From an uncultured Clostridium sp. (GTDB taxonomy: Bacteria > Bacillota > Clostridia > TANB77 > CAG-508): a stretch of 6,431 bases of DNA. Under the pieces are notes generated by a model. That model searched no databases. It was not told the DNA's origin and saw nothing but the letters and a program-made list of their open reading frames with translations. The stretch spans positions 1 through 6,431 of the forward strand of contig USTA01000051.1 in assembly GCA_900557475.1 (NCBI GenBank), written 5' to 3'. Position numbers and translations under genes: made by a program. This document shows positions 1-4,626 of the stretch, one piece after another. Position 1 is the stretch's first letter. Every line of letters starts with the position of its first letter.

Positions 1-1
1 T

Positions 2-181
2 AGTCAAGAAGAGTTGCAGGATATTTTTTCAAAAACTCACCAACTTCAGAAACAACTAGAAAAGAAACAATTAAAAAATATGCCTTTTTCAGAACTAAGT
101 ATGGGTATGAGTCGTGACTTTGAATTAGCCATTGCGAACGGAGCGACTTATGTTAGAATTGGGACATCATTTTTTAAATAG
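2..181 (+). CDS. yggS: YggS/YlmE family PLP-homeostasis protein, C-terminal fragment
   Basis: This is the last 59 residues of an open frame that enters from the left edge and stops at TAG 179-181. The end reads ELSMGMSRDFELAIANGATY followed by VRIGTSFFK. That is the characteristic C-terminus of the YggS/YlmE/PROSC family: the SMGMS-D-- AI--GAT-VRIG segment binds the phosphate of pyridoxal 5'-phosphate. The family is a small cytosolic fold-type III PLP carrier that buffers PLP and affects amino-acid metabolism. The N-terminal part with the PLP lysine lies outside the window. Composition is distinct from what follows: about 33% GC, with codons CGT, GCG and GCC that are rare downstream. In streptococci and related Firmicutes this gene sits in the ftsZ-ylmE-sepF division cluster, so the expected next gene would be sepF, which is not what follows here. 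The family call is confident. Its origin from the same genome as the rest of the window is doubtful. Confidence 0.9.
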   Translation, partial: SQEELQDIFSKTHQLQKQLEKKQLKNMPFSELSMGMSRDFELAIANGATYVRIGTSFFK

Positions 182-205
182 GAAAGAAATATGTCTTTAA
201 AAGAA
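182..205. other. probable chimeric junction between yggS and tmcAL sequences
   Basis: Between the yggS stop and the TmcAL-coding frame lie GGAAAGAAAT (181-190) and ATGTCTTTAAAAGA (191-204). The first string looks like the ribosome binding site of a following gene, and the second encodes MSLKE. From family knowledge, streptococcal SepF, which normally follows YlmE, starts MSLKD/MSLKE. Clostridial TmcAL contains an internal MSL/MSP-EEIANLP-like segment. A shared stretch of about 14 bases would explain an abrupt switch from one source to another at this point. GC content and codon choice change at the same place. The exact breakpoint cannot be fixed by eye, and a genuine recombination event is possible. 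Confidence 0.6.
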
Positions 206-631
206 ATTGCAAATTTACCTGATGTTACAGAGGGATTAGAAAATTTAATAAAAGATATGGCAAATAAGACAAATAATTTAATAACACTAATAAATGGTAT
301 AAAATCTAAAAGATATACACAAACTAGAATTCAAAGGATACTACTTTATGCACTTTTGGGAATAACTAAAAAAGATATGGAGCTTTCAAAAAAAATGATT
401 CCATATGTAAGAGTATTGGGATGCTCAAACAATGGTAAAATACTACTTTCACAAATAAATAAAAAGGCAAAAGTAATAACATCATTAAAAAAGTTTGAAG
501 ATAATAACAAAAATAAAAAAATAACAAAATTTTTAGAGTTAGATAAAAGAGCAACAGACATATATACTTTAGGATATAAAAACAATTCTAAAGCAGGATT
601 GGATTATACAAAAGGCTTAATATTACAGTAA
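191..631 (+). CDS. tmcAL: tRNA(Met) cytidine acetate ligase TmcAL (YlbM), C-terminal fragment
   Basis: These 146 residues match the C-terminal part of TmcAL (formerly YlbM, nucleotidyltransferase/DUF795 family). The enzyme uses ATP and acetate to make N4-acetylcytidine at the wobble position of elongator tRNA-Met in the cytosol. Recognisable segments are ANLPDVTEGLENLIKDM (residues 7-23), the strongly conserved KRYTQTRIQRILLYALLGI (40-58) and PYVRVLG (71-77). The full family protein is about 400 residues. The N-terminal ATP-binding nucleotidyltransferase domain is missing, so this piece cannot be catalytically active as it stands. The ATG at 191 is most likely an internal methionine of the original gene, and the GGAAAG ahead of it probably belonged to a different gene. 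I see two readings: the 5' part was lost in a chimeric join (preferred), or this is a remnant left by a rearrangement. The 3' end looks intact. No convincing terminator follows in 632-664. Confidence 0.85.
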   Translation: MSLKEIANLPDVTEGLENLIKDMANKTNNLITLINGIKSKRYTQTRIQRILLYALLGITKKDMELSKKMIPYVRVLGCSNNGKILLSQINKKAKVITSLKKFEDNNKNKKITKFLELDKRATDIYTLGYKNNSKAGLDYTKGLILQ

Positions 632-664
632 TGTGTCAAAGAAGTTAAGTTTTAGTTACACTAA

Positions 665-693
665 TTGAAATTGAATACATATTGAAATATAAT
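665..693 (+). promoter_or_regulatory. sigma-A-type promoter of the 714-3448 gene cluster
   Basis: TTGAAA (665-670) and a perfect TATAAT (688-693) are separated by exactly 17 bases. A start about seven bases downstream, near 700, would give a leader of only some 14 bases. That places the AGAGGAGG ribosome binding site (701-708) almost at the 5' end of the message. It is the best promoter match ahead of the four-gene cluster, and no equally good one is seen between those genes. Confidence 0.75.
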
Positions 694-713
694 TTACCAA
701 AGAGGAGGACAAT

Positions 714-1274
714 ATGAAAGAAGAAACTTTTGCAAACTATATCTTAAGTGAAAAAGATTGGGGAAAAAAATTAGAAATCATGTATTATTTAAAGAAAAAG
801 ACAGGGATTTTTTACGATAATACAGTAATCTATAAGACATTAATAACTAAACAATTTTTAGACTACTTAAAAAAGAATTACCCAGACTTGAACTTAGATG
901 AAAATATTATTATAACTGCAAGGCTTCTTTGTGATTGTCTAAAAAAAGAAAATTCAACAGATTTATCAGATATAAGAAATTATGCTTCAAAAGGAGCAGA
1001 ATATTTATTTAAACTAGGTTTTGATAGAAATTTTTGTAGAATTTGCGAAGGAGTAAACAGATATACTATTTCTGAAAATAGACCTATCGAAAGTGATATA
1101 CTAGAACTTACAGATCAATTTGGTGGGATGTTATTAGATAGGCCAGAAAGAATAGGATTTAAGCCCGATGAGGCTCTTGTTTTATTGCAATTTAGAAATT
1201 TAAAAGGTAAGGATAATAAACTTATACATCAATTTGTTGAATTTGTAAATTATATGGAAAAAATAGAGGTGTAA
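714..1274 (+). CDS. degenerate HD-GYP-like protein, function unknown
   Basis: This is a 186-residue soluble protein with no signal peptide or membrane segment. The start is fixed by AGAGGAGG at 701-708, five bases before ATG. The C-terminal half resembles the second half of an HD-GYP domain. Residues 93-118 (KGAEYLFKLGFDRNFCRICE then GVNRYT) align in pattern with the HPE-GAEIL--LGFP----I---HHERYDG segment. Residues 129-155 (ILELTDQFGGMLLDRPERIG then FKPDEAL) align with the I--VADAFDAMTSDRPYRKA-S-EEAL segment, keeping Asp142, Arg143, Pro144 and Arg146. The HD pair and the HHE/GYP metal-ligand motifs are absent or changed (GVNRYT in place of HHERYDG). Cyclic-di-GMP phosphodiesterase activity is therefore unlikely, and a binding or scaffold role is an inference only. 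It is the first gene of the cluster and ends one base before the next ATG, so the two are probably translated together. Confidence 0.7.
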   Translation: MKEETFANYILSEKDWGKKLEIMYYLKKKTGIFYDNTVIYKTLITKQFLDYLKKNYPDLNLDENIIITARLLCDCLKKENSTDLSDIRNYASKGAEYLFKLGFDRNFCRICEGVNRYTISENRPIESDILELTDQFGGMLLDRPERIGFKPDEALVLLQFRNLKGKDNKLIHQFVEFVNYMEKIEV

Positions 1275-1275
1275 T

Positions 1276-1557
1276 ATGGGACTAATTGATAATTCTAGGG
1301 CTGAATTTAATGGATATTTAGCTGGAAGAGATGTAAGGACCGCTGCCGCTGTCGCAGAAAGAACATATATAGAAGACGAAAAAGCAATAATGGAATATGA
1401 AGGTAGAGAAAAGGAAGAAATAGATAGAGGACCATCATATTTAACTGCTAATGAAGTTTTGGATATAAGAAGACAAGTCCAAAGTGAACGTGGGGAGATA
1501 GGAAATACAATAGGAGAACTTCCTAGAATTTATACAGCCCCTGAGGAAGAAAGATAA
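1276..1557 (+). CDS. small hydrophilic protein of unknown function (93 aa)
   Basis: I do not recognise this protein. It is 93 residues, charged and rich in Glu and Arg, without a membrane segment, signal peptide or cysteine. Visible features are an alanine-rich stretch TAAAVAER (residues 22-29), a central acidic segment with KEEIDRG and a C-terminal LPRIYTAPEEER tail. The ATG follows the previous stop codon by one base and has AGAGGTG (1265-1271) four bases ahead, so translational coupling with the upstream HD-GYP-like gene is likely. Endonuclease Q starts 16 bases after its stop. It is probably a real gene for three reasons: the tight spacing, a good ribosome binding site, and sense-strand codon use like its neighbours. 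The bases around 1340-1355 (CGCTGCCGCTGTCGC) are locally more GC-rich than the surroundings. No function can be assigned. Confidence 0.75.
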   Translation: MGLIDNSRAEFNGYLAGRDVRTAAAVAERTYIEDEKAIMEYEGREKEEIDRGPSYLTANEVLDIRRQVQSERGEIGNTIGELPRIYTAPEEER

Positions 1558-1573
1558 AAGCGAGGAATAAAAA

Positions 1574-2767
1574 ATGAATGAAATATTTGCAGATTTACAT
1601 GTACATATAGGAAGAAGTGAAAATGGAAAACCAATAAAGATCACAGCAGCAAAGTCTTTAAACTTTGCAAATATTGCCAAAGAATGTTTTGAAAGAAAAG
1701 GAATAGATGTAGTAGGAATTATTGACTGTGCTTCACCATATGTAATAGAAGACATAGAAAATTTTCTCAAAACAGGTGATGCATATGAGATTGAAGACGG
1801 CGGGGGAATTATATATAAAAACAAAGTGTGCATGATACTTGGAAGTGAAGTAGAGACAACAGAAATAAGAGAAGATGGAAAAAAAGGATGTGCACATAAT
1901 TTATGTTATTTTCCTAAGTTAAATGATATAAAAGGGTTTTCAAATGAATTATCACATCATTTAAAAAATATTACACTAAGTACTCAAAAAACAAATCTTT
2001 CAGGATACGAGCTAATAGATATTGTAGAAAAATATAATGGAGTGCTTATTCCAGCTCATATTTTTACTCCTTTTAAGAGTTACTATGGAAATTGTACAGA
2101 AAGATTGGAAAGAATATTTAAAGAAAAATACAATAAAATTTTTGCAGTTGAACTAGGATTAAGCGCAGATACATATATTGCAGATGAAATTAAAGAATTG
2201 AGTAATAAAAGTTTTATAACTAATTCAGATGCACATTCACTTCCTAAAATTGCAAGAGAATATAATAAATTATTGGTGAAAGATATCAATTATAGAGAAA
2301 TAATGAAAGCAATAAAAATGGAAGATGGAAGAAAAATAATGGCAAACTATGGACTTGATCCAAAGCTTGGTAAATACAATAGAACATTTTGTGAAGATTG
2401 CAATTCATCAGTAGAACTAGCACCACCAGTTACTGTTTGTGACAAGTGTAATGGAACTAATATAACTATGGGGGTGTATGACAGAATTGAAATTATAAAA
2501 GATCAAGATTCTTTAAGCCCTGAAGAAAGACCAAAATATAATTATCAAATTCCACTGCAATTCATGCCTGGTGTAGGTGGAAAAACAATAGAAAAATTAT
2601 TAGATACATTTAAAACAGAAATGACAATACTTCACAAGGTTTCTAAAGACGATATAGAAGCTGTTATAGGAAGTAAACAAGCAGCTATTATTGATGAAGC
2701 AAGAAGAGGAAATTTACATATACATGCTGGTGGTGGTGGAGTCTACGGCAAAGTTCAAATAGGATAA
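1574..2767 (+). CDS. endonuclease Q family DNA repair nuclease (PHP + zinc ribbon + HhH)
   Basis: This 397-residue cytosolic protein has the full EndoQ architecture (family known from Pyrococcus, Thermococcus and Bacillus). The family nicks DNA 5' of deaminated bases (uracil, hypoxanthine, xanthine) and abasic sites. The N-terminal PHP metal-dependent phosphoesterase domain shows DLHVHIG (residues 7-13, His9/His11), IIDCASP (Asp51), GSEVET (Glu92), AHNL (His108), PAHIFTPF (His162) and NSDAHS (Asp219/His221). All expected metal-site positions appear present. A zinc ribbon follows, with CEDC (Cys273/276) and CDKC (Cys289/292). Next is a helix-hairpin-helix-like DNA-binding segment around 327-366, containing FMPGVGGKTIEKLL. 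The glycine-rich C-terminus (GGGGVYGKV) is also typical. ATG 1574 has GAGG at 1562-1565; the ATG at 1578 is in another frame. It is third in the cluster and precedes spoIIM. A yqxK/EndoQ-type gene near spoIIM and xerD is also known in Bacillus, supporting an ancestral neighbourhood. The family is certain; substrate range is inferred from relatives. Confidence 0.92.
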   Translation: MNEIFADLHVHIGRSENGKPIKITAAKSLNFANIAKECFERKGIDVVGIIDCASPYVIEDIENFLKTGDAYEIEDGGGIIYKNKVCMILGSEVETTEIREDGKKGCAHNLCYFPKLNDIKGFSNELSHHLKNITLSTQKTNLSGYELIDIVEKYNGVLIPAHIFTPFKSYYGNCTERLERIFKEKYNKIFAVELGLSADTYIADEIKELSNKSFITNSDAHSLPKIAREYNKLLVKDINYREIMKAIKMEDGRKIMANYGLDPKLGKYNRTFCEDCNSSVELAPPVTVCDKCNGTNITMGVYDRIEIIKDQDSLSPEERPKYNYQIPLQFMPGVGGKTIEKLLDTFKTEMTILHKVSKDDIEAVIGSKQAAIIDEARRGNLHIHAGGGGVYGKVQIG

Positions 2768-2824
2768 ATTTATGTTCTATTTCTCCTTTTATGGAATAGA
2801 TATTATGTATTAGGAGGAAATAGG

Positions 2825-3448
2825 ATGAAGAACTTTAGAAAAATAATAGAAGAACATGTTGCAAGAAATATAAAGATATACACAATATTAGTAATATTAT
2901 TTTTAATTGGACTTATAACAGGAATTATAATGGTAAATACACTTGATGTTTCAGAAAAAGCAGAAATTAGTGCATATATAAATGATTTCATAGGTAAACT
3001 AAAAAGTGGAACAAGCCTTGATTATTTATTATTGCTTAAAAATTCTTTTGTAAATAATTTTATAATAGTTTTTATATTATGGTTTATGAGTATGGTCGTA
3101 ATAGGTATACCAGTAGTTTATGGTACTATTGCATATAAAGGGTTTTGTATTGGTTATACAATATCTGCGGCAGTAATTACTTTGGGAACAGGCAAAGCGC
3201 TGCTTTTTACGCTAACAGCAATGTTATTAAACAACATAATCCTATTACCATCTATTTTTTTAGGTGCAACAAGTGGAATAAATTTATATCATTCTATTTT
3301 AAAAGATAGAGGAAAAGAAAATATAAAATTAGAAATAATTAGACATACAATAATGTCAATTATTATAGTGGCTATAACCTTACTAGCATCAATAGTTGAG
3401 ACATATGTTAGTAGTAATTTGTTAATAAGTATATCAAAATATTTATAA
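2825..3448 (+). CDS. spoIIM: stage II sporulation protein M (SpoIIM, DUF95 membrane protein)
   Basis: This 207-residue polytopic membrane protein matches SpoIIM in length, in topology and in sequence at several points. The N-terminal EEHVARNIKIYTILVILFLI corresponds to the KEHIRENIALYIFVSVLFFM region of Bacillus SpoIIM. The following GIIMVNTLDVSEK corresponds to GAIIVNSLQISQK. About five hydrophobic segments are visible (roughly 17-38, 78-100, 104-122, 125-149, 172-193). In Bacillus, SpoIIM is part of the DMP complex with SpoIID and SpoIIP. The complex remodels septal peptidoglycan and drives membrane migration during forespore engulfment; SpoIIM localises the two enzymes. The start has AGGAGG (2812-2817) seven bases upstream. 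The gap to the EndoQ gene is only 57 bases and lacks a clear terminator, so it is probably the last gene of the cluster. The presence of SpoIIM suggests a spore former, but DUF95 proteins also occur in non-sporulating lineages. Confidence 0.9.
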   Translation: MKNFRKIIEEHVARNIKIYTILVILFLIGLITGIIMVNTLDVSEKAEISAYINDFIGKLKSGTSLDYLLLLKNSFVNNFIIVFILWFMSMVVIGIPVVYGTIAYKGFCIGYTISAAVITLGTGKALLFTLTAMLLNNIILLPSIFLGATSGINLYHSILKDRGKENIKLEIIRHTIMSIIIVAITLLASIVETYVSSNLLISISKYL

Positions 3449-3482
3449 AAAAGCCTTTACTTTTTCAAGATATTTTGATATA
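3430..3482. repeat. 13-bp perfect inverted repeat spanning the spoIIM stop codon
   Basis: Bases 3430-3442 (TATATCAAAATAT) are the exact reverse complement of 3470-3482 (ATATTTTGATATA). Between them an inner hairpin can form from AAAAAG (3448-3453) and CTTTTT (3460-3465). The whole could fold as one long AT-rich stem covering the last spoIIM codons and its TAA. It lacks a GC-rich stem and a trailing U-tract, so it is not a canonical terminator. It may stabilise the 3' end of the message or be a weak terminator, on the basis of position only. Confidence 0.5.
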
Positions 3483-3505
3483 ACATAATAAGTTTAAGTA
3501 AAAAG

Positions 3506-3534
3506 TTTTCATATACATGAAAATTAAATATATT
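3506..3534 (+). promoter_or_regulatory. weak candidate xerD promoter overlapped by an 18-bp palindrome
   Basis: TTTTCA (3506-3511) and TATATT (3529-3534) are 17 bases apart, a 4/6 and 5/6 match to sigma-A hexamers. The candidate -35 lies inside a perfect dyad, TTTTCAT-ATAC-ATGAAAA (3506-3523). In such AT-rich DNA several chance hexamers occur (for example TTGATA at 3475-3480), so the promoter assignment is weak. The dyad could be an operator or a small hairpin at the 5' end of the transcript. Confidence 0.3.
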
Positions 3535-3565
3535 AATATAAAATAAAAAGAATAGGGGAGCAGAA

Positions 3566-4447
3566 ATGGATAAACAGATTAAACTTTTTTTAGAATTCTT
3601 ACAAAATGATAAAAAATTGTCAGAAAATACTCTTCAATCATATAGAAGAGACATAATGCAATTTAGAGATTACATAAATGAAAATGATATTAATTATGCA
3701 AAAGCTAAAGAAGATGATATCAAAGATTATTTAAGAGAATTACAAAAAGAGGGTAAGAAAACTTCAACTGCTTCAAGGAGTTTAGCTTCAATAAGGTCTT
3801 TTTACCAATTTTTGTTGAGAAATAAAAAAGCTAAAGCTGACCCAACAGTATCAATTCAATCTCCAAAAATCGAAAAAAGAATACCAAGTGTACTTACATC
3901 AGAAGAGGTAGAATTATTACTAGATCAGCCAAAAGATGTTGACTTAAAGGGCACTAGGGATAAAGCTATGTTAGAGTTTGCATATGCAACGGGAATGAAA
4001 GTTACAGAAATAATTGATTTAGATATAGATGATATAAATTTTAATGAAGATACTGTGGCTTGCTCAAATGGAAAGAAAACAAGAACTATACCACTAGGTA
4101 CACTTGCTGAAAAAGCATTAAAAGAATATGTAGATAAAGCAAGGCCAATACTTATAAAAGATGAAAGCAATAAAGCCTTATTTGTTAATGTTAATGGTTC
4201 AAGATTAACAAGACAAGGATTTTGGAAGATAGTTAAATATTATAAAGAACAAGCACATATTGAAAAGGATATAACACCTCATATTTTAAGACATTCATTT
4301 GCAACACATTTATTACAAAATCGAGCAGATTTAAAATCTATCCAGGCTATGCTTGGACATTCTGATATTTCATCAACACAAGTATATGCACAATTTCAGG
4401 ACCCAGGAATAAAAACAGTGTATACTAAAGCCCATCCAAGAGCGTAG
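3566..4447 (+). CDS. xerD: XerD-type tyrosine recombinase with altered Arg-I position
   Basis: At 293 residues this is normal XerC/XerD length. The family cuts and rejoins DNA at dif to resolve chromosome dimers, usually with a partner recombinase. Residues 1-90 form the SAM-like core-binding domain (LSENTLQSYRRDI, then SRSLASIRSFYQFLL at 70-84). Residues 108-293 are the catalytic domain, with HILRHSFATHLL (His239, Arg242), LGHSDISSTQVYAQF (His265, nucleophile Tyr274) and the YTKAHPRA tail, close to the YKQFHPRA end of Bacillus XerD. The usual Arg-I in ATG-RVSEL is Lys145 here (ATGMKVTEI). An ungapped alignment puts Asn168 where the beta-hairpin lysine of GKGNKER is expected, though Lys170 or Lys171 may substitute. 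XerD is favoured over XerC by overall resemblance to Bacillus XerD and by proximity to spoIIM. ATG has AGGGGAG (3554-3560) five bases ahead. The gene seems to be transcribed alone, with a terminator following. Confidence 0.88.
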   Translation: MDKQIKLFLEFLQNDKKLSENTLQSYRRDIMQFRDYINENDINYAKAKEDDIKDYLRELQKEGKKTSTASRSLASIRSFYQFLLRNKKAKADPTVSIQSPKIEKRIPSVLTSEEVELLLDQPKDVDLKGTRDKAMLEFAYATGMKVTEIIDLDIDDINFNEDTVACSNGKKTRTIPLGTLAEKALKEYVDKARPILIKDESNKALFVNVNGSRLTRQGFWKIVKYYKEQAHIEKDITPHILRHSFATHLLQNRADLKSIQAMLGHSDISSTQVYAQFQDPGIKTVYTKAHPRA

Positions 4448-4463
4448 TATAATTATAAAATTT

Positions 4464-4517
4464 AAAATGCCATTATCTAGAATAAAATACAAATCTAGGT
4501 AATAGCATTTTTCTTTT
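4464..4517 (+). terminator. intrinsic terminator of xerD
   Basis: The arm at 4464-4481 (AAAATGCCATTATCTAGA) pairs with 4494-4511 (TCTAGGTAATAGCATTTT) over 18 positions, with one C-A mismatch and one G-U pair. The loop has 12 bases. The 3' arm runs into a T-rich tract (4508-4517, with a single C). It begins 17 bases after the xerD stop and separates xerD from rny. Confidence 0.85.
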
Positions 4518-4525
4518 ATTTACTC

Positions 4526-4554
4526 TTGACATATTCACATAATAATAATAAAAT
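4526..4554 (+). promoter_or_regulatory. sigma-A-type promoter of rny
   Basis: A perfect TTGACA (4526-4531) lies 17 bases before TAAAAT (4549-4554, 5/6 match). It is placed just after the xerD terminator and gives rny its own transcription start near 4561, leaving a leader of about 65 bases. Confidence 0.75.
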
Positions 4555-4588
4555 AATAAAGGAAGAATATATTTATAGATTATATATA

Positions 4589-4611
4589 TTTGAACATTGA
4601 AAACTAAATAG
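4589..4611 (+). promoter_or_regulatory. boxA-like element in the rny leader
   Basis: The leader contains TTGAACATTGAAAACTAAAT followed by AG (4590-4611). The core CATTGAAAACTAAATA closely resembles the sequence in rRNA operon leaders and 16S-23S spacers of Firmicutes (such as the TTCATTGAAAACTAGATAAG type in staphylococci), which includes the NusB/NusE boxA site. Here it stands between a promoter and a protein gene with no rRNA in sight. A role in antitermination or Nus binding is an inference from similarity. Chance in AT-rich DNA cannot be ruled out. Confidence 0.45.
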
Positions 4612-4626
4612 AAAGAGGTGTATAAT

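Noticed and set aside
632..664. Possible terminator after tmcAL (CTTAA/TTAAG and GTGT/ACAC pairings)
   Set aside because: The pairings are short, mutually exclusive and without a T-tract.
1441..1833. Minus-strand open frame of 130 codons
   Set aside because: It lies opposite two well-supported + strand genes, shows no family motif, and looks like a shadow of AT-rich coding sequence. The other minus-strand frames were rejected for the same reason.
2776..2800. Small hairpin TCTATT/AATAGA between the EndoQ gene and spoIIM as a terminator
   Set aside because: The stem has only six AT-rich pairs and no T-run after it, so it would not stop transcription. The two genes are more likely cotranscribed.
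3566..4447. The tyrosine recombinase as the integrase of a mobile element
   Set aside because: Its length, HPRA-type C-terminus and place beside spoIIM fit a housekeeping XerD, and I see no attachment-site repeats or phage genes around it.
4541..4556. AATAATAATAA run as a tandem repeat or origin-like element
   Set aside because: It is a short trinucleotide run within the rny promoter spacer and -10 region. Nothing else, such as DnaA boxes or longer direct repeats, accompanies it.
4618..4626. GTG at 4618 as the start codon of rny, adding three residues
   Set aside because: The GTG is the end of AGAGGTG, the only good ribosome binding site, which is correctly spaced for ATG 4627. Starting at GTG would leave no binding site upstream.
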